DNA of 64,000 nt, from the NCBI GenBank assembly GCA_958295665.1, contig OY282560.1, forward strand, positions 185,985,561 to 186,049,560. The letters are read 5' to 3'. The notes beneath the pieces are model-generated. The model was not told where the DNA came from. It was given only the letters and a program-made list of their open reading frames with translations, and did no database searches. This stretch comes from Tipula vernalis. Its lineage: Eukaryota > Arthropoda > Insecta > Diptera > Tipulidae. Shown in pieces: positions 53,746 to 64,000 of this stretch (its first letter is position 1; every line of letters begins with the position of its first letter). The position numbers and the translations under genes are program-made.

Positions 53746-55425
53746 GTTCGTATTTTAATATTTGCTCTCAGTATTTTATCTTGCTTTGTTATGTCATCAC
53801 CAAAACTGCTTGTGATCAATTACGTATCTCGCGCTTTGATATTCATCTCATTCGTCAGCATACCGATGGAGGTTTCACAACATCGATAACTTTCGGTTTT
53901 TTCGTATTGTGTACCAATGCACTCAAAAACGTGCACACAAAATACTTTTCCCCGAGATAAAAAATTGGAGTAAACTTTTGACAGAAATTTCACTTGAATA
54001 TTTATAACTTATCATTTTCAAAATTTAGAGAATCGGAAATAGTGTGATAATGTGTAAACGGTCGCTTTACCCATTTACACATTATCTTGTTTTTTAGAGA
54101 ATCAGGCTGCTGTACGTTCTTATTCAGAAAAACCAAAGTATTTGCGAATCGAATTGAATTTTCGTTTCGGACACAGATTCGTATCGTATCTAGAAATAGG
54201 AACCCTATGCTCATCAGTCAGTTTTACTTTCACTGCCGATCTGTGATGAGATATACAATATTTTTTTCCAGATGCTGCTAACGGTTTTATTACTAGTTTC
54301 GTAATTTCGCGCCACGTCTGTTGTTGTCTTTGAAAGGCCCCAGGATTGGGGCGCCTCTCAATTCAATTTGTGTGATCAAGTCGATTTAATTAAAGTTTGA
54401 AAATCAAAATAATAAAAAAATTATCGATATATGTATTGTAAATGCAATCAATTTCTCCTCTTGATTTTTCACTTTGATTACGAACAATTCTGGTACTAAG
54501 AAGCTCCTTGTTTAAGTGTTTTCTATTATTTTCCCGCTGCATTTTGACAGACAAATAGAAAATAGTATTGGGTATATGTAAAAGAAAGTTCCTTCGCTCA
54601 TCTTTTAGGCAATTCACAGATTCCTTTTCTGAAAAAGTCGTCGTCTTTTGAAGTGATCCATTCGTCAAGCCAATTTTTGATACTTTCATTATGAAGAGAC
54701 TTTTCAAAAACATTTGTTACCAGAATCACACAATACATATATGAACAATTACGCCATCTATTAGAAAAACGCAACTTACTTTAACATATACCCAATATGT
54801 ACATATTTCTAACACACTGTAGTCTATTTTATTAGAAATATTGAGTATTTATTAAAACATAATGAATTATGATCAAAAAACGAAAATAATACATATTTAG
54901 ATTTCCAAGTAACTCTTTTTATGGAAACAATAATACATAATTGGGATCTCCTTAAATTAGGCTAAACTGTAATTTTTTGTTAAAAATAGCAGTTTTTTTT
55001 ATTAATAGTTAATTACTAAAAAAAATATCTGCGAAATAAACTATAACAGTTCAACACTTTAGTTTAGTAGTGTACTTTTCTTAAGAACATTTTAACGAAA
55101 AATCAGTTAGGGCACTGATATTCTAAAACTGCAATGCGGCGAACAACTGAACGACGTATAATTATAAATTTCTACATAATCAATACTTTTATAAATTAAA
55201 TATTTTTCTTATTTTAATCAAAATTCAGTTAGACGATCCGAAGATGGTTCAACGATCCACATTAAGGAAGTGTACCTATGGGTGTGATCTTTTTTTTTAA
55301 TATTTTCATGATATCGACTAATTTACGTCAAAATTCCTTTTAGGAAATCGATATCTGCAATAATGATATTCGAATGGGATTAGTACACAGTAAAACCAGG
55401 GATTTTTATTGCAATTATTATTTAA
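53746..55425. other. No gene; small hairpin flanked by direct repeats at 54024-54103
   Basis: Non-coding. A perfect 13-bp hairpin GATAATGTGTAAA/TTTACACATTATC (54046-54086) lies between two exact copies of TTTAGAGAATC (54024-54034 and 54093-54103). This could be a tiny insertion with a duplicated target. Confidence 0.45.
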
Positions 55426-55875
55426 TACTCGTATTAAAATCATATAATTAAATAAATAGAATTACGTCTATTAGTCCGTTTCGTTGAATTACTGTTCGTA
55501 AATACTAATATACTTCTCGTGTTAATCGAAACACAATTAAAATGGTCTAAACACCGGTAGCATATTAGATATTACATGAATTAATTAATATTCAACAAAA
55601 AATTAGAAAAGTAAAAATTAGCGTACACAGAAATAAAGCTGTGTGAATATTGTGAAGAAGAAAAATTGTAAGAGAATTCATCTGTATTAGTTATGATTCG
55701 TTAATACTTAACGCACAGCACATTCTGTATATATAGAATGTAAATTGTGGTATAATCAGTCCAGTCGCCGCGGCCTGATGAGAAGATTGATTTTTTCATA
55801 ATCATAAGCTCATCAGTTCGAAACTGGATTGAATTCTCTTACAATCTTCGGAACGTACTCGTATTAAAATCATAT
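55426..55875 (+). mobile_element. Candidate retrozyme-like unit bounded by 20-bp direct repeats
   Basis: TACTCGTATTAAAATCATAT occurs exactly at 55426-55445 and 55856-55875, enclosing 410 bp. Inside, ATTGTAAGAGAATTC at 55665-55679 pairs perfectly with GAATTCTCTTACAAT at 55831-55845, enclosing the hammerhead motif. No protein is encoded. The direct repeats could be a target duplication or the remnant of a tandem array; small hammerhead-bearing retroelements and satellites are known in plants and animals. The assignment is inference. Confidence 0.5.
55756..55832 (+). ncRNA. Hammerhead ribozyme, type III, complete
   Basis: Stem III is TCAGTCCAGT (55756-55765) pairing with ACTGGATTGA (55823-55832), 10 bp with one G-T. 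The cleavage triplet is GTC with C at 55766. Stem I is the palindrome GCCGCGGC (55767-55774). The core is CTGATGA at 55775-55781 and GAA at 55820-55822. Stem II starts GAA and ends TTC, followed inward by TGAT/ATCA across a bulge. The helices differ in sequence from the 7.6-kb motif but keep the same pairing and the same 8-nt palindromic stem I. A competing 8-bp helix, CTGATGAG with CTCATCAG (55809-55816), would sequester the core, so folding may be regulated or inefficient. Confidence 0.82.
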
Positions 55876-57117
55876 TGATGTTGCCTATGTGAGGAAGGAA
55901 GAAGAAGGGTCTGCGCGCCATTCCACAACCAATTAATTACAATTTATATTTGTATAAACCTCGTTCAATTCCTGAACCCCAATTTATGCAACGTCATAGA
56001 GACCATTATCAAGGGTTTAACCAAAATATATGTATAACAAATTAAAATACACATGTTGTTTAAAATTTAATAATATGCTTATATATTGAATACAAAATTA
56101 GAAAATTCAAACATAATTAAGATAAGGACAATTTAATTCGCCCATTTCTAGTACATACATATATTTATAATAAATGGGAAGTGAATGGATTAAAATCATG
56201 TATGTTTTGTATACATATAATACGTACATTATGTGTATACATTCAAATTTATTCTAATATAATGAAAACAAAAAAAAAACTTGTAATCATCGTGCTTTCA
56301 TCTAATTCCGTTGTCATAAATTTATTTCAAGAAAAAAATTCAATTATTTTATTTAATTAAATTAAATATTACACGCACGCATAACTAATGATTGGTGCGC
56401 GAGCTATCACAATTTCTATACACTCGTACGTCTATATTGGAAGTATTTACATATTTTTATTCCTTGTGCTATATCAACATATCAAATAACATATTTGACC
56501 ATATGTAAAGAAATATTTTAAAGAATTTTTGTAAAATTTCTGCCTTTTTCTTTTCTGGAAAGATATTTTATCTCATTCAGTGCAAGACGCTGTGAAACCA
56601 GTTTAATAAAATTCCATAATCAAGAAAAAATATTGCAAACCGCTGCACTCATGCAATTGAATAAGTCGTTGCTAACTAAATATATAAAAACGGAATGCAA
56701 GAGACATTACGAGTCTTATTTGCATTTTTTTTTTAATCGTAAGAACATTTTTAAATACGTATGTACATATATACATATTGAATGCCATAAATTAAAAAAA
56801 AAACAAAGAACTTTATTATTATAAGTAAATCAAAAATGGCATCACAGATTGTAGAAAAACAAGTCTGGTAATATTAATTTCTATTAAATGCTTACATGCA
56901 ATTTAAAATAGCACACATTTTTGGCATTCAACTTTTGTTAATTATGTAATACTAAGTAATTATACCACCCCCAAACAAACACATATGTTTTTTAAATAAC
57001 TTCAATGTTTCCAACAGTGTCCTCTGGGTTCATATCTACATCTGAAGATCAAATGTAAAGAAATGAAGATAAGTGATTACTAGTTAGCGTTAGCGCAACC
57101 TGCAGTGCCTTTATCTA
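55876..57117. other. No recognisable gene
   Basis: AT-rich non-coding DNA; nothing recognised. Confidence 0.4.
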
Positions 57118-60100
57118 CTCGATTTCATAGTTTACCCGAGGAAGTCGAGGAACCGCCCCAACCCAACCCAAAAAAATAATTCCACCACCAATATTTGTGA
57201 GAGGTGTGAAAACAATCAATTCTTTAACTGTCTTCTTAAAGGAACTGGCTGAAGAGAACTTAGATTTAAAAATAATTGGAACCAACCAAGTTAAAATCAA
57301 GTTCAAAGATGCTGAGGTGTACCCATTGGTATCAGAGCCCTAAGCGAGCGAAACAACGAATTCCTTTCGTTCCAACAGAAAGTGAACAAAACCTACCAGG
57401 TGGTCATACGAAACTTGCATCCATCAATTAACCTCGAAGATTTGAAAAGTGAGTTAATTAACCTGGGCCACGATGTTGTTAATATCTGCAATGTGAGGCA
57501 AAGTGGTACGAAAAAGCCACTCCCACTCTTTAAAGTTGAGGTTCGAATGACTGAAGCAAATAAAGAAATACATTCGATAAGTAGACTGATGCATTCCGTT
57601 GTACAAGTTGACCCTTGTCTCCAAATCATTTAGTGTCCACAACCCTTAAAAACATAATTAAATACCATGAAACAGAAAAGTATAAAAAAGAGCATCTATA
57701 CAAGCTACTACTGTAGTAATAGAAGATTGGTCAGGTCCTATAGCCATTTCGGCCATATACTACCCACCAAAACATACAATAAAAATGGAACAATTTGATC
57801 ACTTTTATATTTCTTTAAGTCATCACTTGATAGCAGGGGTAATTATAATGCAAAACATCAACTGTGAGGATCAAGGTTGGTGACAACAAGAGGACGAGAA
57901 TTATTCTTCTTCATGTATCAACCAGTGAACCTACCTATTGCCCAAGTGATAGGAGGATATCCCAGATGTCATTGATTTCTGCTTCACCAAAGGAATAGCA
58001 TATAATTATAGGAGAGAGACAAAATCCCGAGAGTACAAAATCCCGAGGATTTCAAAAAATCCCGAGAGTACAAAATCCCGAGTATGCAAAATCCCGAGGG
58101 TAGAAAATACTGAGGGTACAAACTCCCGAGGATATAAAATCCTGAGGATACTAAATCCCGAAGATACAAAATTCGCAGGGTACAAGCCTATGAAAATTCC
58201 AAAATGTAGTTGTTGTACAGTTGCTGCAATGTTCTCTTGATTTAAAGATATATACACAAAAAAATCGAACATCGAAAATAGTTATGGCTACAACGGGATC
58301 GTAACGGCGATATCCCGCATAATTAAAATCGCGCCCAAAAAAATTCCATTTAAATTCCATTTTTTCATAATCCTGCTTTAAAAACCCCGCTTCTGTAAAA
58401 ATAAAAATTCTGATTTTTATTTTTATTTTACTTTAAATTAAAATTTTCCTTCGCCAGAAAAGGCGGTCCTCGAATTTTGTACCCTGGAGATTTTGTCCCA
58501 TCGGGATTTTGTACCCTCGGTATTATATATCCTCGGGATTTTGTATCCTCGGTACCCGGAACCTTCGGTATTTTGTCCCTCGGTATTTTGTCCCTCGGGA
58601 TTATGTCCCGCCGGATTTCGTCCCTCGGGAATATGTCACCAACCCTATAATTTCATTAAAGCGACACCACGCTTGCACCTGCTATCGGACCACTAGCATG
58701 TCTTAATCACTTTGGGGACAAAGAATTAGACAGAAAGAACCAATGTTAAGCAACATTAAAACTGACTGGAACTGCTTCAGTTATAAAGTAACAGAAAATT
58801 TAAACACAAACGTCAAGTTAAAGACGGAACATAATTTAAATCAAGCAGTGTAACATTTTAATAAATTTATTCAGTCGGCAGCTTGGAAATCCACACCACT
58901 ACAAAATGAAAAAGGAAAGAAAGGCGAAAGTACGAATGTTGTCAAGAAAACGATTAAGGAGAAAATAAAGTTAAGACAGCAACGGCAACGATATCGACTA
59001 GCGGAAGATAAACGTCAAACAGTTAAAACAACTGCTTCTCAATGAAAAAAAAAAACGATCAATTGTAGATCATGACTCTCACCAACAGAAAACACAGATT
59101 ATTCATTGTGGAAGGCGACTAAGAAGCTGAAACAACCACAACAGCTTTGAAAGGGTATTTCCACCATCTCCGTCAGTACATATGAAGAGAACAATAACAT
59201 TCAAAACTACTTGGAAGCACCATTGCAAATGAATCATACTATCACGAAGTTTTCTATGTTAGAGGTAAGACCTTTGATACAGAGAGAATTAAATCCTAAA
59301 AAGGCGCCAGGATATGATCTTATCACAGGAAATATCTTGCAACGGTTGCCAGATAAGGGTATTCGATTTACAACATACTTATTCAACGCTAAACTTAGAG
59401 CAGGATATTTCCCAATACAACGGAAGGTTTCACAAGTAATATTAATACCAAAACCAGGCAAGCCCCCAGAAGAAGTTACGTCGTACAGACCTATAAGCTT
59501 GCTACCAATTATCCCTAAATTATTTGAAAAATTGCGTCTAAAGCGTATATTGTTGGAGAACAATATAGGCTTTAGACGCAATATTGTTGGAGAAGAAGCT
59601 GATTCCGGATCATCAGTTTCGATTTAGGCCAGAACACTCAACAATAGAAAAAGTACATAGAAAAGTTCAAGTAATTGGAGAAGCCATGGAGGAAAAAAGA
59701 TATTGTTTTGCTTTATTCATGGACATAGTACAAGCTTTTGACAAGGTGTGGCATGTGGGATTATAATACAAAATTAAGCGATGCTTGCCACATGATTTCT
59801 ACAGAATACTAACATCTTATCTACTGGTCAGATATTTTATAATAAAACATCAAGATGCGTATACAAATGTCCGCCTAAATAAATCTGGTGTAGCTCAGGG
59901 CGCTGGGGCCGATATTATATCTGCTATATACCGCAGATATACCTACAAGCAATCAAGTAACTGTCACAATATTTGCAGACGACGCGGCAGTACTTCATCA
60001 CATGAAGACCCAATAAAGCTACAGAAGTTTGACGCTAAATCTAATCATGTAACCTTTACTATGCGAAGAGGTAGATGTCCACCTCTACAAACGACTAACA

Positions 60101-60540
60101 TGGCGTAAACATATAAGGACAAAAAAGAAAGCAATTGGGAATGAAACTAACAAAACTATATTGTCTGATAGGCAGAAAATCAAGTTTATCGATTGAAAAC
60201 AAACTAAGTACTTCTCTCGTCTAATAAAACCTATCTGGACTTATGGTATACAGCTGTGGTGAATAGCCAGCAACTCGAACTTGGACATTCTTCAGCGGTT
60301 CCAGTCTAAATTTCTAAGAATCACAGTAGATGCACCATGGTTTGTAGCAAACGATATAATCCACAGAAATCTGCAGGTCCCAATACGGCAAGAAATTAGG
60401 GATTCCAGTGCCAGGTATGAAACGAGCAAGCTTCTCACTACCACAATGAGGGAAAGATTAAAACGTCACAAAATTTTTAATTTGCCAAATAGGTTTTAGA
60501 TATTAATTTTTAAAATCTCTAATGAATCGAATCAATAATA
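57118..60540 (+). pseudogene. Decayed jockey-clade LINE, third lineage, with nested insertion
   Basis: 5'-truncated in ORF1 (PPPIFVRGVKTINSLTVFLKE near 57185-57245; YQVVIRNLHPSINLEDLKSEL at about 57394-57455). The zinc knuckles are deleted. ORF2 endonuclease fragments follow (AISAIYYPPKHTIKMEQFDHF near 57745-57805, DFCFTKGIAYN up to 58007). A foldback element interrupts at 58008-58645, and the frame resumes FIKATPRLHLLSDH at 58653. The reverse transcriptase region runs about 59200-60110, with KKAPGYDLITG, TSYRPISLLP, FMDIVQAFDKVW and IFADDAAV. The C-terminus ends LPNRF near 60499. Frameshifts, stops and a palindromic duplication at 59531-59582 inactivate it. It ends beside the TA of the next element. 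Confidence 0.88.
58008..58645. mobile_element. Foldback-type DNA element with tandem repeats in its arms
   Basis: A 638-bp insertion flanked by an exact 7-bp duplication, TATAATT (58001-58007 and 58646-58652); removing it restores the LINE frame. The left arm is about ten imperfect units of ACAAAATCCCGAGGGT (about 58018-58175). The right arm is the same unit inverted, ACCCTCGGGATTTTGT (about 58470-58635). The ends are related inverted sequences (GACAAAATCCCGAG versus GACATATTCCCGAG). The non-coding middle is AT-rich. Long inverted arms made of short tandem repeats and a 7-9 bp duplication are the hallmarks of Foldback/Galileo-like elements (P-superfamily relatives). The family match is inferred from structure only. 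Confidence 0.82.
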
Positions 60541-61479
60541 AGAACTGTTTCGAAAAGAAAGTAGCCACAAACAAATTTAGTTGTCTTTGGCTTGCACTTA
60601 TTCTATGGTAATGGAAAAATGCCTTTAGATAGAATAGTTCTTTGTAGATAAATATTGCGTTTGATTTTAATAATTTGTTATTCAGTTGTAATTACGCCAC
60701 GAATTAAAGAAAAAGTCCATAAATGTATTTTGCACACTTGGTGCACTGAAAAAGGTGTTTGGTTTAGAAATTTAGCAAAGCGCGAAAATATAAGTAAAGA
60801 TGCAATGAGAAAAATAATTAATAAGTTTGGGGAACATGGTACGGTAAAGGATTTACGAAAAAGGAAAAAGCGGTCGAAAACAAGGTCCTAGGAATCTTAA
60901 ATTAGACGCCAAAACTTTGAGTGAAATTCGCGAAAACAAATCAATGTCTATCAGAGATTTATGTGGGAAACTAGGTACTAGTGTTGGAATAATCCAGTGG
61001 GTAAAAATAAGGCATGACTTGAAGACATATAAAAAATAAAATGTTTCGAAACGAAGTGAAAAATAAACAAATTTATGCCAAAACCGTTCACGAAAACTGC
61101 ATGGCGACCGTCTTGGCATAACATATGTTAAAGTGGAAAAATGCCAAAATCCGCCAAATTCATCAGAACTTAGACCAATTGAAAGATATCGGGCAATTAC
61201 GAAGCGTTACTTGCTTGAAAAATAATGGTAAAGTAGTCGAAAATTTAACAGAGTTCAGAAAAAGTTGGTTCAAACAACCAGAAAAGTTAATAAAACTACT
61301 GTGCAGAACCTAATGAAACGCATCAAAGGAAAAATTCGCTGTGAATTTAGAAAATAATTTCTCAAATGTTTTAAACATGAAATCTTCTAATTAGAGGTCT
61401 ACTTTATGATAATACATCATTTTATAACACTTAAAATTGCTTTTTTTGTGGCTACTTACTTTCTTTTCGATACAGTCCT
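60541..61479 (+). mobile_element. Tc1-like element with internal deletion
   Basis: The ends are AGAACTGTTTCGAAAAGAAA and, inverted, AGGACTGTATCGAAAAGAAA, continuing to GTAGCCACAAA on both sides (the right copy has a 4-base GTAA insertion). TA flanks both (60539-60540 and 61480-61481). The plus strand retains the helix-turn-helix part of the transposase (FRNLAKRENISKDAMRKIINKFGEHGTV..., 60762-60850) and LSEIRENKSMSIRDLC near 60915-60960. It also keeps the C-terminus ELRPIERYRAITKR near 61165-61210, continuing to LMKRIKGKIR near 61310-61340. The catalytic centre with the first two Asp residues is deleted. The element can move only with help from another copy. Confidence 0.83.
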
Positions 61480-62759
61480 TAGTTAAATTTATGGGGTATA
61501 TCAATTTATACTAAACGTAATGTACGTGAAATTTTATCAATGGATAAAAATACTCCGATCATGATAATGTAAAAAGACAAAAAATTTACCTACTGAATGT
61601 CTTCTTAATGAGATAGATTGTAAAATAAAGGAAAAAAATAACTTCAACAATGAAAGTCAGTAATACAACATCACAATATCACAACTTCTTCACCAAAATT
61701 AAAAATTGAAATGAATTGATCTTTTGCATTGGCGTTAAAAGAAATTATTTTGTTTTTAAATTAAATCAGGGTTGTTAATGTGAAATTAAACGTTACATAT
61801 AAATAAATAATTGCAATATACTTAATACCTTTTCACCAGGGCATATTTCACCACTAAACTACTAAATACAATTCTACTATAAAATGAAACTGGTTTAAAG
61901 TGGATTTAAGCTATAGGCTATTAAAATCAGTTGCGTAGTTTCACTGTTTTTAACTTTTCTTTTTTGACGTAGGAATATGTCTTTGTTTTCACTACAACAT
62001 ATGGGGGACAGAAAACTAAATTTCGATGTGTTACAAAAATGATGACGTTTACATCACGGAAATTGCGACATTAATTTTACAAAATTAATGTGATGAAAGG
62101 AAAATGACTCTTGATAAGTAAATAAAAAATGTAACGATTTACAGTAAAAATTAAATAAAATTAAAAATAAATTTTTGGGTTAAAATAAATTAAAAATTAA
62201 ATAAAAAAGTTATATATTTACTTAATTATTCGACTCGAAAACAAATAAATACGCGCCACATTTAATTCGTTTTTTTATTCGCTATTCGAAGCTGATATCG
62301 AGAGAGGTCATACAAAAGAAGCTCTCTTCAAGTGATTGAACAAAAAATTATAGCTTGACGTTAAATAAATATAATTTATTAATAAATAGCACGTGGAATT
62401 TAAATTTAGGTGTAGAAAATTCACTGCTCCGCATAGCATCACGCACTAATTGATTTAAAGTTATAAAAAAAACAAAAACATCCAAAAAATTTGTATTCTC
62501 ATTATATAAAATATTGCGTAATTTTATTTTATTTTAAATGTTTAGTCGCAAAGATCAGGCCAAAAAATGGGTTGGGCTAGCGATATATGGTGCTTCAAAG
62601 TTTCCAAGTGACCGGAAATTAATTTAGTTTAATATGTCATTTGATTTATTTTGGTTTTGTCGACTATACATACAGTAGCACAATAACAATCAAATCCACA
62701 TCAAAATAAATTGTTTACTCTTAGTAACATGAACATAAAAGGATGTGGTTAATGCGTAT
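61480..62759. other. No recognisable gene
   Basis: AT-rich non-coding DNA; nothing recognised. Confidence 0.4.
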
Positions 62760-62886
62760 CACCCATTCCACACGAGTCGCGCTTACGCTATTGCATTTCT
62801 TTGTCTCTTACCTCTTTGCACTGTTTTTGCCTATAAACTAAATTTTGTTTTAGTTCTTTTGAATAGCGACTGGTGTGGAATGGGTG
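62760..62886. mobile_element. 127-bp MITE
   Basis: CACCCATTCCACACGAGTCG at 62760 and its near-perfect inverse ending GGTGTGGAATGGGTG at 62886 (20 of 21 bases) form terminal repeats. TAT stands on both sides (62757-62759 and 62887-62889), consistent with a 3-bp duplication. Non-coding; superfamily undetermined. Confidence 0.75.
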
Positions 62887-62932
62887 TATAAGATTTAAAT
62901 CAAGGGATGTTTTGTTAACGTACTTTCTACTA

Positions 62933-63919
62933 CAGTGAAATCTCCTTATAACGAATACCGATTTAAGGAAATTGAATTTCGTAACGAATTTTTATTCGCT
63001 AAAATGTAAATTTTTGTATGTGGAAATGTACTACCGCTAACCAAATGAATTATAAGAAATAAAAAAAAAAAAACTTTATTATTATTATTATTGGAGGGCC
63101 ATGTGGCCGATCAGCCACCTCGCACTGCGACCTAAAAGATCTATTGTGCTGGACCCTGCTTAATTACCCGACCAGTCAATATTCAGGGTCTTAATAAACC
63201 TGATAATACTGCCAGCCGGTATGTGATACCTACTATCTGGGCTTATTGCTCTCCCCCCTAGATGTTTACTACAGCATGTAGTTCCGCTAGAAAGACGTTA
63301 ACATTGAAGCTTAAGGACTAAGAGAGGGCTGTCCCACTCCCGTACGTTCCTACCCCTGCCCCGTCTTCCGTTTGATTTAACTCTTAAGAGTTGCTGGAAA
63401 TTGCAAATGGCCTATATGTCACCCAGCTCTACTACATGAAGGCTAAATAAAACTGGAGGGTGCCTGGTATCCAGAGTCCGCATATTTTGAACTGATTAAT
63501 CTATCAGCCATTCATCCATCGGCATATGCTGTTCCATTTTAGATTAGGGTTTTTTCATGGTTTTATCCTTTAGCGCCGTACTTTAGACTGTGCCAAATGG
63601 CCAAAAATGTGCCAAATGGCCTTAGTTACCAGTGGTTGCCACGAGGAGGCAGCACATACACTTGCGAATTGTGAACAGGTTACCCCTTACACAATTGTAC
63701 CCATCACGCAGCTGCCCAATACAAGACCAGAACAGCTCACTTGATGCGCACCCTACTGGAAGGTTACGGAGCTGGTAGATTAATCTACTCAACTTTGGTC
63801 CCTCCCTCCAATAGACGTCAAACCACCCAAATAAAAAAACTGTACATAAATACATAACTAAATAAAATAAATAAATTCATTTTGTCGGTCCTTGGTTTCG
63901 TTATAACGAGATTTCACTA
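62933..63919. mobile_element. pogo/Tigger-like non-autonomous element with nested insertion
   Basis: The ends CAGTGAAATCTCCTTATAAC (62933) and, inverted, TAGTGAAATCTCGTTATAAC (63919) are nearly identical. They resemble CAGT-ended pogo/Tigger-type terminal repeats. TA flanks both (62931-62932 and 63920-63921). Without the nested LINE derivative at 63072-63828 the element is only about 230 bp and non-coding. Confidence 0.75.
63072..63828 (-). mobile_element. LINE-derived non-autonomous element, copy 2
   Basis: Inverted copy of 37609-38379 along its whole length, with the (TTA)n tail at about 63076-63096. The RNase H start (GAGVGTYGSG...VFLAELHAVV) lies near 63265-63365 on the minus strand. Flanks AAAT-A(n)-CT at 63057-63075 and AAATAAAAAAACT at 63829-63841 look like a target duplication whose A-run has changed length. 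Confidence 0.8.
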
Positions 63920-63921
63920 TA

Positions 63922-64000
63922 TTGGATCGAACATTTTTTTTTTTTTTTTTTTTTATTTAAAATAAATTTTATTTATTTATTTTATGTAATTACAATCTAG
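63922..64000. other. Low-complexity T/A-rich end of window
   Basis: A run of about 24 T followed by AT-rich sequence with ATTTAT repeats; nothing else recognised. Confidence 0.5.

Noticed and set aside
58018..58640. CRISPR-like array
   Set aside because: Units are contiguous short tandem repeats in inverted arms without unique spacers, in a eukaryotic transposon context.

Overview
The window reads as intergenic or heterochromatic insect DNA, most likely from a fly (Diptera). It is strongly AT-rich and no host gene, rRNA or functional tRNA gene could be supported. Almost every recognisable feature is a transposable element or a fragment of one. The families are jockey-clade LINEs, a LOA/R1-type LINE with RNase H, BEL/Pao, MULE, piggyBac, several IS630/Tc1/mariner lineages including a DD37D maT type, a tRNA-derived SINE, and many non-autonomous inverted-repeat elements. 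The insect/Diptera assignment is an inference from this repertoire.

Layout. 0.5-2.4 kb: two decayed mariner-like transposases and a short ATGCCGTA-type repeat array. 3.0-3.4 kb: a SINE with a 12-bp target duplication. 6.2 kb: first copy of an unclassified repeat that recurs at 25.8 and 49.1 kb. 7.2-8.1 kb: a head-to-head inverted element that carries hammerhead ribozymes and has a MITE nested in one arm. 11.0-12.8 kb (minus): a decayed jockey-like LINE. 14.3-15.2 kb: a 5'-truncated jockey copy. 15.7-16.2 kb: a MITE-like element. 16.27-18.04 kb: a piggyBac-like relic bounded by TTAA. 18.5-19.3 kb: a mariner-like relic with terminal repeats. 21.85-23.73 kb (minus): a second jockey lineage. 25.5-27.0 kb: ACCATCAT arrays. 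28 kb: a mariner scrap and a second SINE. 29.8 kb: a second copy of the hammerhead element. 31.2-33.5 kb: a BEL/Pao fragment. 34.6-35.4 kb: a MULE fragment.

37.6-46.3 kb holds the youngest material. First comes a 771-bp LINE-derived element, then a complete jockey-type LINE (38643-43184) with two intact ORFs overlapping at ATGA and a perfect 13-bp target duplication, then a Tc1 scrap, then a maT-type element with an intact 344-residue DD37D transposase. 48.0-48.7 kb: nested palindromic elements. 50.9-53.75 kb: a decayed LOA-type LINE. 55.4-55.9 kb: a segment of about 410 bp, bounded by 20-bp direct repeats, that contains another hammerhead ribozyme. 57.1-60.5 kb: a third jockey lineage, interrupted in frame by a foldback DNA element with a 7-bp target duplication. 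60.5-61.5 kb: an internally deleted Tc1-like element. 62.8 kb: a small MITE. 62.93-63.92 kb: a pogo-like element holding a second, inverted copy of the 771-bp LINE derivative.

The most notable observation is a set of type III hammerhead self-cleaving ribozyme motifs at four positions (7576-7634 minus, 7784-7831 plus, 29890-29948 minus, 55756-55832 plus). Two are complete: the invariant core, a GUC cleavage triplet and a 10-bp stem III. The two unrelated sequence families share an unusual architecture: stem I is an 8-nt self-complementary palindrome with a central GC (GTAGCTAC versus GCCGCGGC), with compensatory changes between families. The right half of the head-to-head element begins essentially at the predicted cleavage site. 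Together these suggest a hammerhead-processed mobile RNA or retroelement system in this genome.
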